NCBI GenBank assembly: GCA_963789885.1
Contig: CAWBNB010000030.1
Span: 372,001-436,000, forward strand
Direction of reading: 5' to 3'
Length of the DNA: 64,000 nucleotides
DNA from: DATEDA01 sp963789885
Lineage (GTDB): Bacteria > Pseudomonadota > Gammaproteobacteria > Burkholderiales > SG8-39
Shown: piece by piece, positions 26,833-35,099 of the stretch
Numbering within the stretch: position 1 is the first letter of the stretch
Layout of the letters: every line of letters begins with the position of its first letter
The notes under the pieces: generated by a model
The model's database searches: none
What the model was told of the DNA's origin: nothing
The model's input: only the letters and a program-made list of their open reading frames with translations
Translations under genes and position numbers: made by a program

Positions 26833-27648
26833 CTACCAGTCGGGGTTGAACGCCTTCACGATCGCGCCGCCCGACTTCTCGTCCTCCTCGATCTCGATCA
26901 GGCGCCGCGCCGCGGCCTCCTCGAGCAGCTTCCCGAACGAGCGGAAGCCGTAGTAGTTCTCGTTGAAGCCGGGCTTGCGGCGTTTCAGCGCCTGCTTGAC
27001 CATCGAGCCCCAGAGCTTCTCGCCGGCGACGCGCTCCCCGGCGAGCGCCTCGATCGTTTCCATCACCAGATCGAGCGCTTCCTGCTTCTTTTCGTCGTCG
27101 GTGGCGGCCTTCGGCTTCGCCTCCGGCGCCGCCGGCTTCTCCGGCCGGCGCTTGGCCGTCTGCTTGCGCTGCTCGCGCACCAGGTCGTCGTAGTAGATGA
27201 ACTCGTCGCAGTTGGCGATCAGGAGGTCCGAGGTCGAGTTCTTGACGCCGACCCCGATCACCGCCTTGTCGTTCTCGCGCAGCTTCGACACGAGCGGCGA
27301 GAAGTCGGAGTCGCCGGTGATCAGCACGAACGTGTCGACGTGGCTCTTCGTGTAGCAGAGGTCGAGCGCGTCGACCACCATCCGGATGTCGGCCGAGTTC
27401 TTGCCCGACTGGCGCACGTGCGGGATCTCGATCAGCTCGAACGCCGCCTCGTGCATCGAGCGCTTCCACTCCTTGTAGCGGTCCCAGTCGCAGTACGCCT
27501 TCTTGACCACGATCTGGCCCTTGAGCAGCAGCCGCTCGAGCACGTGCTTGATGTCGAACTTCTCGTACTTCGCGTCGCGCACGCCGAGGGCGATGTTCTC
27601 GAAGTCGCAGAAAAGCGCCATGCTGCGGGTTTCGGCGGAGGTGGCCAT
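26833..27648 (-). CDS. NYN-domain ribonuclease-like protein with C-terminal LOTUS domain
   Basis: 271 residues from ATG 27648 (an upstream start would add an unrelated basic tail). Residues about 10-150 are a NYN/PIN-like nuclease (LabA/DUF88): FCDFENIALG with the first catalytic Asp, SADIRMVVDALDL, FVLITGDSDFSPLVSKLR and GVGVKNSTSDLLIANCDEF. After a charged Lys/Pro linker, residues about 200-271 match an OST-HTH/LOTUS domain (AGEKLWGSMVKQALKRRKPGFNE-type start). The combination suggests an RNA-processing nuclease guided by the LOTUS module. No partner genes are linked. Confidence 0.85.
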   Translation of the reverse strand: MATSAETRSMALFCDFENIALGVRDAKYEKFDIKHVLERLLLKGQIVVKKAYCDWDRYKEWKRSMHEAAFELIEIPHVRQSGKNSADIRMVVDALDLCYTKSHVDTFVLITGDSDFSPLVSKLRENDKAVIGVGVKNSTSDLLIANCDEFIYYDDLVREQRKQTAKRRPEKPAAPEAKPKAATDDEKKQEALDLVMETIEALAGERVAGEKLWGSMVKQALKRRKPGFNENYYGFRSFGKLLEEAAARRLIEIEEDEKSGGAIVKAFNPDW

Positions 27649-27833
27649 TGAGGGTCTTTTGGGAGGGTCGCGGCCCGCATCGTAGCACTGTGCAGAATCG
27701 CCGCACCCACGACGCGCAGCCGTCGCGACCATCAGCGGTGTCCGGCCGCGACGTCTGCCGCGCGCAGTGGACGCCCCCCTCGTCGCGGGCTCGACCGCGA
27801 CGCAATCGTCGGCCGACCGGCGTTAGCGCGCGG

Positions 27834-28190
27834 TCAGTTCAGGATCTTCCACTCCCCGCTCGCGACCCGGCACTGGTTGAAGGTACCGCCGCCATTGAAC
27901 CCGCCCGCGTGGTTCGTGTACTGGATCTCGCGGCACTTCATTCCCTTCTGCGTGAAGGTCCGGAGCGGCGTCGCAGTGCCCGAGGCGCCGGTCTTCGGGT
28001 TCGACCAGCCGCTCGTCTCCCCGTCGGCGTTCCGGTTCAGCGCCTCGTTCGAATTCCGCAGCATCATCTGCTGATCCTCTGGTGTCATCCTCTGCATCGG
28101 CGAGTCCCTGAGGAACCCGAGGTTCTGCGCGTGAACCGCGAGCGAGGTCGCGGCAAGTGCCGCGAGAGCGGCGAGGGCTGCAGGTTTCAT
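27834..28190 (-). CDS. Exported RT0821/Lpp0805-like surface protein
   Basis: 118 residues. Signal peptide about 1-21 (ALAALAATSLAVHAQ). The mature chain ALNRNADGETSGWSNPKTGASGTATPLRTF..GMKCREI...QCRVASGEWKI reproduces the C-terminal domain of 17-kDa surface antigen-type proteins (GETTxWxNPxTGxxGTxTPxRT, Cys pair, final GxWKI). ATG at 28190 gives a proper signal peptide. Role in the envelope is unknown; it does not have an obvious lipobox. Confidence 0.7.
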   Translation of the reverse strand: MKPAALAALAALAATSLAVHAQNLGFLRDSPMQRMTPEDQQMMLRNSNEALNRNADGETSGWSNPKTGASGTATPLRTFTQKGMKCREIQYTNHAGGFNGGGTFNQCRVASGEWKILN

Positions 28191-28282
28191 CGACGTGGGG
28201 CTCCGTAGGTTGCTGCTTTGCCGCAAGGATAACCGCGCCGGATGCGCTAGGCTAGCCTCGTCCGCCGAGGAGAGGAACTCCG

Positions 28283-29369
28283 ATGACGCCGCCGAAGCTG
28301 CGCGCGATCCGCGCGCGCGCCGTGAATGTCCCGATCAAGCGCCCGCTCCCGGTCGCCACCGGCGCCGTGACGCATTCGCCGCTGGTGCTGATCGACCTCG
28401 AGACCGAGGAGGGGATCCGCGGCGCGAGCTACGTCTGGCTGCCTGCGCCGTACGCGGCGAGGCCGGTCGCGCAACTGAGTCGAGGCCTACGGCGAGCTCC
28501 TGAAGGGCGAGCCGGTCGTGCCGATCGCGATCGAGCAGAAGCTGCGCCGGCGATTGACCCTGCTCGGGCCGCACGGGCTGACGGCGGTCGCGCTCTCCGG
28601 CGTCGACGTCGCGTGCTGGGACGTCGCGGCGAAGGTGGCTCGCCTGCCGCTCGCCCGCCTGCTCGGCGGCGATCTGCGCCCGATCCCGGCGTACAACTCG
28701 AACGGCCTCGGCATCATGGGCGCCGACCGCGCGGCGAAGGAGGCGGTCGAGCTTGCGGCCGGCTTCAAGGCAATCAAGGTGCGGCTCGGCTACCCGACGC
28801 TCGCCGAGGATCTCGCGGTCGTGCGCGCGGTGCGCCGCGCGGTCGGCGACGCGATGGTTCTGATGTCGGACTACAACCAGTTCCTGCTGCCGCCCGAGGC
28901 GGAGGCGCGCGCCCGCGCGCTCGACGGCGAAGGCCTTGCCTGGATCGAGGAGCCGGTGCGCTACGACGACTACGCAGGGTGCGCTCGCGTCGCCGCGGCC
29001 GCCGCGACGCCGATCCAGATCGGCGAGAACGCGTGGGGGTCGCACGACGTGCAGCATGCGCTCGAGGCGAACGCGTGCGACTACTTCATGCCCGATCTCG
29101 CCCGGATCGGCGGTGTCACCGGCTGGCTGCGCGCGGCGGCGCTCACCGAAGCGCGGGGGATGCCGACGTCCTCGCACCTCTTCCCCGAGGTGTCGGCCCA
29201 CCTGATGGCGGTCACGCCGACGGCGCACTGGCTGGAGTACGTCGACTGGGCGAACCCCGTCCTCGAGCAGCCGCTCGAGCTCCGGGACGGCGCGGCGGTG
29301 ATTCCCGACCGGCCGGGGAACGGTCTCGCGTGGAACGAGGAAGCGGTGCGCCGCTACCTCGTTCCGTAA
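28283..29369 (+). CDS. Enolase-superfamily enzyme (mandelate racemase/muconate lactonizing-like), one frameshift
   Basis: About 361 residues after repair. N-terminal capping domain starts at MTPPKLRAIRARAVNVPIKRPLP. Catalytic barrel features: the KxR pair in AIKVRLGYP, metal ligands Asp in MSDYNQF, Glu in IEEPVRYDDYAG and Glu in IQIGENAWG, and a His in TSSHLFPEVSAHL, all arranged as in mandelate-racemase members. The frame shifts at about 28478; deleting the A in CTGAGTC joins RPVAQL to VEAYGELLKGEPVVPI. The reaction (racemisation, dehydration or cycloisomerisation of a carboxylate) cannot be assigned. An ACGACGAG-type weak ribosome site precedes. Confidence 0.82.
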
Positions 29370-29374
29370 CGCGG

Positions 29375-29932
29375 TTACGCCGCAGCGGCGAGCGGCTGCG
29401 CCGCGGTCGCGGCCGCCTCGGTCTCGAGCGTCACCGCGACCGCGTGCACGATTGCGGCGATGCGCACCGCGGCCTGGATCTGCTCGCGGCCGAGCCCCGC
29501 TTCGCGCAGCACCTTCTCGTGCGCGGTGATGCAACTCCCGCAGCCGTTCACCGCCGACACCGCGAGCGACCACAGCTCGAAGTTCTCGCGCGCGGTGCCG
29601 GGGTTGGCGATGACGTTCATCCGCAGGCCGGCGCGCAGCTTCGAGTACTCCCCGTCCTCGACGAGGTGCAGGAACCGGTAGTAGACGTTGTTCATCGCCA
29701 TCATCGCGGCGGCGGCCTTCGCCGCGGCAAACGCGGCCGGGTCGAGGCGCGGCCCGAACTCGGCCACCACCGCCTCGATCACTTCCGGGTTGCGGCTGGC
29801 GATCGCCGACGCGATGAACGTGCCCGCCTTCTTGGCGTCGTCGAGCACCGTCTCGCCCGCGAGCGTGCCGAGGCTGAGCTTCAGGTCCTTGGCGTACTCC
29901 GGGAGCCGGTCGCGCAGGGTCTGGATGGACAT
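29375..29932 (-). CDS. ahpD: Alkyl hydroperoxidase AhpD
   Basis: 185 residues, carboxymuconolactone-decarboxylase-like AhpD. The thiol-active motif CGSCITAHE lies near residue 132 (CxxC plus His), preceded by ELWSLAVSAVNG as in true AhpD. It recycles oxidised AhpC. It is 72 bp downstream of ahpC in the same direction and both face oxyR, an arrangement known to respond to peroxides. The C-terminal Ala-rich tail is not conserved. Confidence 0.93.
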   Translation of the reverse strand: MSIQTLRDRLPEYAKDLKLSLGTLAGETVLDDAKKAGTFIASAIASRNPEVIEAVVAEFGPRLDPAAFAAAKAAAAMMAMNNVYYRFLHLVEDGEYSKLRAGLRMNVIANPGTARENFELWSLAVSAVNGCGSCITAHEKVLREAGLGREQIQAAVRIAAIVHAVAVTLETEAAATAAQPLAAAA

Positions 29933-30004
29933 GGTCGGTCTCCTTGATCGGTCATGGACGCGCGAGAAGCGAGGGGGCCACGCCCCCTCGCGCCGATCCC
30001 GCGC

Positions 30005-30544
30005 TCAGGCGGCCTTCAGGAACTCTTCGCCCTTCTGCCAGTTGCACGGGCAGAGCTCGTCCGACTGCAGCGCGTCGAGCGTCCGCAGCACTTCGTCGAC
30101 GTTGCGGCCGACGCTCAGGTCGTGCACCGACGCGAAGCGGATGACGCCGTCCGGGTCGACGATGAAGGTCGCGCGGAGCGCCACGCCTTCCTTCTTGTCG
30201 AGGATCCCGAACGCCGCCGAGAGCTCGCGCTTGATGTCGGCGAGCATCGGGAACGGCAGGTTCTTCAGGTCCGGATGCTGACGCCGCCAAGCGAGGTGGA
30301 CGAACTCGCTGTCGGTCGAGGCGCCGTAGACGACGGCGTCGCGGTCGTTGAACTCGCGGTTCAGCTTGCCGAAGGCCGCGATCTCGGTCGGGCACACGAA
30401 GGTGAAGTCCTTCGGCCAGAAGAAGATCACCTTCCACTTGCCGGCGTCGGAGTCATCGGTGATGCGGGCGAAGGCCTTGTCCTGCTCCAGCGCCACCACG
30501 GCCTGGAGGTCGAACTTGGGGATGCGGTCGCCTACGGTCAGCAT
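30005..30544 (-). CDS. ahpC: Peroxiredoxin AhpC
   Basis: 179 residues. The peroxidatic Cys51 is in FVCPTEI, with the supporting Thr and downstream Arg (ATFIVDPDG region), and the resolving pair Cys165/Cys167 in DELCPCNW, the AhpD-dependent AhpC type. It reduces hydroperoxides in the cytoplasm. ATG at 30544 has an AGGAGAG-like site. Divergent to oxyR, with a candidate OxyR box between them. Confidence 0.95.
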   Translation of the reverse strand: MLTVGDRIPKFDLQAVVALEQDKAFARITDDSDAGKWKVIFFWPKDFTFVCPTEIAAFGKLNREFNDRDAVVYGASTDSEFVHLAWRRQHPDLKNLPFPMLADIKRELSAAFGILDKKEGVALRATFIVDPDGVIRFASVHDLSVGRNVDEVLRTLDALQSDELCPCNWQKGEEFLKAA

Positions 30545-30636
30545 TGCAGCTCTCCTCGAAAAGGGGTTCGTAACGCTATGTGGGGCGCAGTCTGCGGTCC
30601 GTCCAGTGATCGATCCAACGGTATTTCTAGGTTAGA

Positions 30637-30657
30637 GTGATCGGGTTCATCGATCAC
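30637..30657. promoter_or_regulatory. Inverted repeat in the ahpC-oxyR intergenic region (candidate OxyR site)
   Basis: GTGATCG (30637-30643) and CGATCAC (30651-30657), 7-bp arms with 7-bp spacer, a second GTGATCGATC at 30607-30616 and a LysR-like T-N11-A context. Position between divergent ahpC and oxyR, 23 bp before the oxyR start, suits an OxyR operator. The exact ATAG-type OxyR consensus is not obvious. Confidence 0.45.
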
Positions 30658-30680
30658 AGAACCGATCGCGTTCCCCTCCA

Positions 30681-31622
30681 GTGAGCGCCCTGCCGTCGAT
30701 CCGCCAGCTCCGCTACCTCGTCGCCGTCGCCGACCGGCTCAACTTCCGTGCGGCGGCGGAGAGCTGCTTCGTCACCCAGTCGACCCTCTCGGCCGGGATC
30801 AAGGAGCTCGAGAGCACGCTCGGCACCGAGCTCGTCGAGCGCGACAAGCGGCACGTGCGGTTGACCCGCGCGGGCGAGGAGGTCGTCGCGAAGGCGCGGG
30901 CGCTAATCGCCCAGGCGCAGGACCTCGTGGAGACGGCGCAGCGCGCCGCCGAGCCGCTCGCCGGGCCGTTCCGGCTCGGCGTCATCCCGACCATCGCCCC
31001 GTTCCTGCTGCCGCGCATCGGGCCGAACCTGCGGGCCGCCTACCCGCGCCTGAAGCTGTTCCTGCGCGAGGACCTGACCGACCGCCTGCTCGACCGGCTG
31101 CGCTCGGCCGAGCTCGACGCGGCGCTGATCGCGCTCCCCTATGAGACCGGCGAGCTCGCGGTGCGGGAGCTCTTCCGCGATGAGTTCTGGTTCGTGGCGC
31201 GCACGGACGACCCGCTCGCCCGCGAGAAGGCGGTCGCGGTGGAGCGGCTCGCGCCGCGCGAGATCGTCCTGCTCGAGGAGGGCCATTGCCTGCGCGACCA
31301 TGCGATCGTCGCCTGCGGCGTGCGCGCACCCGGCGAGGCCCCGGCGGTCGAGGCGACCAGCCTCGCGACGCTCGTGCAGATGGTCGAAGGCGGCCTGGGG
31401 GTGACGCTGCTGCCGGAGATGACGCTCAAGGCCGGGATACTCAACGGCACCTCGCTCGTCGCGCGGCCGTTCTCGCGCCAGGTGCCCGCGCGGACCATCG
31501 CCCTCGTGTCCCGTCCGGGCGGGGCGCACGGCCGGGACGCCGATCTGATGGCGGCCTTCATCACCCAGCACGCGGCGCCGAAGCCGAAGGCGGGCGTGCC
31601 CAGCCTGCGCCGGCGTGCCTGA
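30681..31622 (+). CDS. oxyR: Hydrogen peroxide-sensing LysR regulator OxyR
   Basis: 313 residues from GTG 30681 (no nearby ATG). An N-terminal winged HTH (SIRQLRYLVAVADRLNFRAAAESCFVTQST) is followed by an effector domain with LLEEGHCLRDHAIVAC: Cys203 and Cys212, the same nine-residue spacing as the redox pair C199/C208 of E. coli OxyR, with the surrounding GHCLRD identical. It should activate ahpCD under peroxide stress. The next gene is the APE ACP, 190 bp away. Confidence 0.94.
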   Translation: MSALPSIRQLRYLVAVADRLNFRAAAESCFVTQSTLSAGIKELESTLGTELVERDKRHVRLTRAGEEVVAKARALIAQAQDLVETAQRAAEPLAGPFRLGVIPTIAPFLLPRIGPNLRAAYPRLKLFLREDLTDRLLDRLRSAELDAALIALPYETGELAVRELFRDEFWFVARTDDPLAREKAVAVERLAPREIVLLEEGHCLRDHAIVACGVRAPGEAPAVEATSLATLVQMVEGGLGVTLLPEMTLKAGILNGTSLVARPFSRQVPARTIALVSRPGGAHGRDADLMAAFITQHAAPKPKAGVPSLRRRA

Positions 31623-31648
31623 CGTCCGGGCGCGGTCTTGACGTGACG

Positions 31649-31693
31649 CCGGGAAATCTCCCGGTTCGGGTCGGCGGCGGGTTGTGTTATATA
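31649..31693 (+). promoter_or_regulatory. oxyR hairpin and candidate APE promoter
   Basis: CCGGGA (31649-31654) / TCCCGG (31659-31664) with a 4-nt loop follows oxyR by 26 bp and may end its transcript. Directly behind it TTCGGG (31665-31670) is 17 bp from TATATA (31688-31693), a weak -35 with a good -10. This would give a 5' UTR of about 110 nt before the ACP gene. I see no other gene in 31623-31810. Confidence 0.35.
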
Positions 31694-31810
31694 GGGTACG
31701 CAAGGTTCCAGGGCGCGGTAACGCACCGGCGGGCGAGGGGGAGATCAGCGGTCACGGGCGAGGGGAGGCGCTCCGGGCTGCAGGACATAGGACGCTTGAC
31801 CATACTCAAA

Positions 31811-32125
31811 ATGCAGAGCCTCAAGATGCCTTCCACGGCTACCACCACTTCGGACTCGCAGGCACTGTCCGCCGACGAGCTCGAGCTCGCGCGGCTGATC
31901 GTCGCCACGCTCAACATCGAGGACACCCGACCCGAGGAGATCGACCCGGAGGCACCGCTCTACGGCGAAGGGCTGGGACTCGACTCGATCGACATCCTGG
32001 AGATGTCGCTCGCGATCTCCAAGACCTACGGCGTGCAGCTTCGATCCGACGATCCCGACAACGAGCGCATCTTCGGCTCGCTGCGGACCCTCGCCGCGCA
32101 CGTCCAGGCGCGGCGCGCGAAGTAG
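31811..32125 (+). CDS. Acyl carrier protein of the aryl-polyene cluster
   Basis: 104 residues (99 from an internal ATG at 31826). Helix I begins LSADELELARLIVATLNIE; the phosphopantetheine site is GEGLGLDSIDILEM with Ser in DSID. It carries the growing polyene as a thioester. The group is the COG0236 ACP type placed at the head of APE/xanthomonadin clusters, right before the COG4648 membrane protein. No clear ribosome site upstream of the first ATG. Confidence 0.85.
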   Translation: MQSLKMPSTATTTSDSQALSADELELARLIVATLNIEDTRPEEIDPEAPLYGEGLGLDSIDILEMSLAISKTYGVQLRSDDPDNERIFGSLRTLAAHVQARRAK

Positions 32126-32145
32126 GCGGGCTCGGGCGCCCGGCC

Positions 32146-32787
32146 ATGGCGCGCCCGGGCGTCCTCCTCGCCGCGGCGGCGCTCGCCGCCTCGCCGGTCG
32201 CGCTGCATCTCCTGACGGTGATCGACGCTGCGCGTCCGCTCGCGGTCGCGCTGTCGTGGGTCGCCGCGGCGCTCCTCGCGATCGCGCTCGGGCGCGCCGC
32301 CGGCGTCGGGGTGGCCGAGGGCGCGGCGGTCGCCGGCCTGCTCGGGGTGGCGCTGTATCTCGGCGCGGGGACGCGCTACGCGGTGTTCCTGCCGTCGCTC
32401 GCCGTCAACCTGCTCCTCGCCTGGTTCTTCGGCCGCACGCTTCTCCGCGGGCGGGTGCCGCTCGTGACCTCGATCGCGCGCGTCGTGCGCGGCGCGGACC
32501 CCCTCGCACCCGAGCTCGAGCGCTACACCCGGTACGCGACCCTCGCGTGGTGCCTCTTCTTCGTGGCGATGGCCGCGATCTCGGCGGCGCTCGCGGCGTT
32601 CGCCCCGCTCGCCGCGTGGTCGCTCTTCGCGAACGTGCTCGCCGCGCCGCTGGTCGCGGCGATGTTCGCCGCCGAGTACGCCTATCGCCGCCGGCGGCTC
32701 GCCGGCTACCCCCACGTGCCCCCGCTCGCCGTGCTGCGGCGCCTCGCCGCCGCCGGCTTCGCCGTCGCCCGCCCGACCGCGAAGTGA
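32146..32787 (+). CDS. COG4648-type membrane protein of the aryl-polyene cluster
   Basis: 213 residues with about six hydrophobic segments and a LVTSIARVVRGADPLAPELERYTRYATLAWCLFF stretch. Cluster partner: such proteins accompany ACPs, AMP-ligases and ketosynthases in APE loci, and are annotated as COG4648 predicted membrane proteins without proven function. The stop overlaps the following GTG start by four bases (GTGA). Confidence 0.7.
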   Translation: MARPGVLLAAAALAASPVALHLLTVIDAARPLAVALSWVAAALLAIALGRAAGVGVAEGAAVAGLLGVALYLGAGTRYAVFLPSLAVNLLLAWFFGRTLLRGRVPLVTSIARVVRGADPLAPELERYTRYATLAWCLFFVAMAAISAALAAFAPLAAWSLFANVLAAPLVAAMFAAEYAYRRRRLAGYPHVPPLAVLRRLAAAGFAVARPTAK

Positions 32788-34134
32788 CCGGCGCGCCCGA
32801 CATCGCCGGCGTTCCGCTGGTCGCGCTGCGCGCCGCGGCCGAAGCCTTCGCGTGGTCGGGCGGGACGCGCACGAGCGTCCGCGATTTCCTGGCCGACGTA
32901 GCCGCGCTCGCCCAGCGCCTGCCAGGGCGCGCGCACGTCGTGAACCTCTGCACCGATCGCTACCGCTTCGCGGTGGCGTTCGCCGCCGCGCTCGTGCGCG
33001 GCCAGGTGAGCCTGCTGCCGCCGAGCCGTGCCCCCGAGTTCCTGCTGCGGCTCGCCGGGCAGTATCCGGATCTCTACTGCCTCGCCGACGAAGCGGTCGG
33101 CTGGTGCCCGCTCGAGGCGGTCCGCTACCGGGAGCGGCTCGATCCCCCACCGGGCGAACCCGCGGCCCCGGTGCTGCCCGCGGCGCAGGTGGCGGCGATT
33201 GCGTTCACCTCCGGCACCACCGGGGCGCCGACGCCGCACGTCAAGCTCTGGGGCGCGCTCGCGCGTGGCGCCGTCGCCGAGGCGCGCGCGCTCGGGCTCG
33301 ATCGCGTTCCGGGCGCGACCCTGGTCGGCACCGTGCCGCCGCAGCACATGTACGGCTTCGAGTCGACCGTGCTGCTCGCGCTCCAGAACCGGCTCGCGCT
33401 GCACGGCGACCGCCCGTTCTATCCGGGCGACGTGCGCGCCGCGCTGATGGCGATCCCCGCGCCGCGGGTGCTCGTCACGACGCCGGTGCATCTGCGCGCG
33501 CTGGCGCTCGACGGCACCGAGTCTGCCGCCGCTCGAGCTCATCCTGTCCGCGACCGCGCCGCTGCCGACCGACACGGCGGCGAGCGCCGAAGCGCGCTAC
33601 GGCGCGCCGGTGCGCGAGATCTTCGGGTTCACCGAGGCCGGCATGGTCGCCTCGCGCCGCACGACCGAAGGCCCGGTCTGGCGGCTCCTGCCGGGCGTTC
33701 GCCTGCGTGCCGACGGCGAATCGTTCTGGGCCGAGGGCGGGCACATCCCGCAGCCCGCGCGGTTCACCGACATCGTCGAGGTCATCGACGCCGAGCGGTT
33801 CGTCGTCAGCGGCCGCACCGCCGACCTGGTGAACGTCGCCGGCAAGCGCGCTTCGCTCGCCGGGCTGAACGCCGAGCTGCTCGCGATCCCGGGCGTGGTG
33901 GACGGCGCCTTCTATCTGCCCGAGGTGGAAGGCGGGGGCGTGGAGCGGGTCGCGGCCCTCGTGGTCGCCCCCGGCCTCAACGCCCGCCGCCTGCGCGCCG
34001 AGTTGCGCCGGCGCATCGACCCCGCGTTCCTCCCGCGGCCGCTGCACCTCGTGGACCGGCTGCCGCGCAACGCGACCGGCAAGATCTCGATCGAGAGCCT
34101 CCGCGCCCTCGCCGCCGGCCGCCCGCGGCGATGA
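32784..34134 (+). CDS. AMP-ligase (acyl/aryl adenylating enzyme) of the aryl-polyene cluster, one frameshift
   Basis: About 449 residues. The GTG at 32784 starts VTGAPDIAGVPLVALRAAAEAF. The adenylation motif IAFTSGTTGAPTPHVKLWG and downstream IFGFTEAGMVASRRT, the acidic hinge GRTADLVNVAGKRAS and C-terminal LPRNATGKISIESLR (catalytic Lys) are present. It should load an aryl or 4-hydroxybenzoate-type starter acid onto ACP. At 33522 the frame changes: dropping one T in GAGTCTG joins ALDGTE to LPPLELILSATAPLPTDT. Overlaps the next gene (ATGA). Confidence 0.8.
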
Positions 34135-35099
34135 GACAGGCGGCCTACCCGGGCGAGCGTCCGCCGCACGCGCCGGAGACCGGCTGGTCGGCGCGCCTGC
34201 TCGGGCGCTTCCATGCGACCGGCGTCTTCTGGTACCGGTTGAACCGGTGGCTGGTGACCGCCGCGCCGGACTGGCTGATGACGCCGATGATCGCCGCCTT
34301 GACGCCGTTCGCCTACGCCGTCCTCGTCCGCGTCCGCCGCGCGATCGGCGCGAACCTCGCGGCGGCACTTGGTCCGGCCGGCTTCCTCGAGCGGCAGCGG
34401 CGTGTGCTGCGCACCATCCGCACCTTCGGCATGTGCCTGATCGAGCGCTACGAGCGCTTCTCGACCGACCGTCCGTTCGCGATCGAGCTCGAGGCGCTGG
34501 AGCACTGGCGCGCGGTCGCGGACGGCGGCCGCGGGTTCGTGATGGTGACCGCGCACCTCGGGCTCTACGAGGCCGGGTCGATGGTGCCGGTGGCGAAGGA
34601 GGCGCGCTACGTCCACCTCGTGCGCGAGCCCGAGCTCGATCCGCGGGCGCAGGCCTTCATCCGGGAAACCGTTGCCGCGGTGGAGGGCACACACTACCGG
34701 ATGCACTTCCAGACCGGCGACCCGTTGCAGGCGGTCGCGCTCGTCGAGGCGCTCGAACGCGGCGAGATCGTTGCCGTCCAGGCCGACCGCCCGCACGCGG
34801 GCGGGAAGACCGTCGCGGCGACGCTCTTCGGGCGGACGTTTCCGTTGCCGGTCGGTCCGGCAGTGCTAGCGCGCACGGCGCGGGTGCCGATCCTGCCGGT
34901 GTTCGCGCTGCGCGAAGGGCGGCGGCGCTTCCGCCTCGTGTTCCGCCCGCCGATCGAGGTTGCGCGCAGCGCCGACCGCGGCGCGGATCTCGCGGCGGCG
35001 ATGGGACGGGTCGCGGGCGAGATCGAGTACGCGATCCGACGCGTGCCGAATCAGTGGTTCGCGTTTCGCGAGCTGTGGCCGGACCGGCCGCCCGGCTAA
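34131..35099 (+). CDS. LpxL-like acyltransferase of the aryl-polyene cluster
   Basis: 322 residues, lipid A acyltransferase family (PF03279). H(x4)E box: VTAHLGLYEAG; further QADRPHAGGKTVAATLFGRTFPLPVGPAVLA, close to the conserved VDQ/QADRP segment after the acceptor site. In APE clusters such enzymes probably attach the polyene to a lipid core for membrane anchoring; that role is inferred. The C-terminus, up to 35099, overlaps antiparallel with the 3' part of the dehydratase frame on the other strand. Confidence 0.8.
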   Translation: MRQAAYPGERPPHAPETGWSARLLGRFHATGVFWYRLNRWLVTAAPDWLMTPMIAALTPFAYAVLVRVRRAIGANLAAALGPAGFLERQRRVLRTIRTFGMCLIERYERFSTDRPFAIELEALEHWRAVADGGRGFVMVTAHLGLYEAGSMVPVAKEARYVHLVREPELDPRAQAFIRETVAAVEGTHYRMHFQTGDPLQAVALVEALERGEIVAVQADRPHAGGKTVAATLFGRTFPLPVGPAVLARTARVPILPVFALREGRRRFRLVFRPPIEVARSADRGADLAAAMGRVAGEIEYAIRRVPNQWFAFRELWPDRPPG

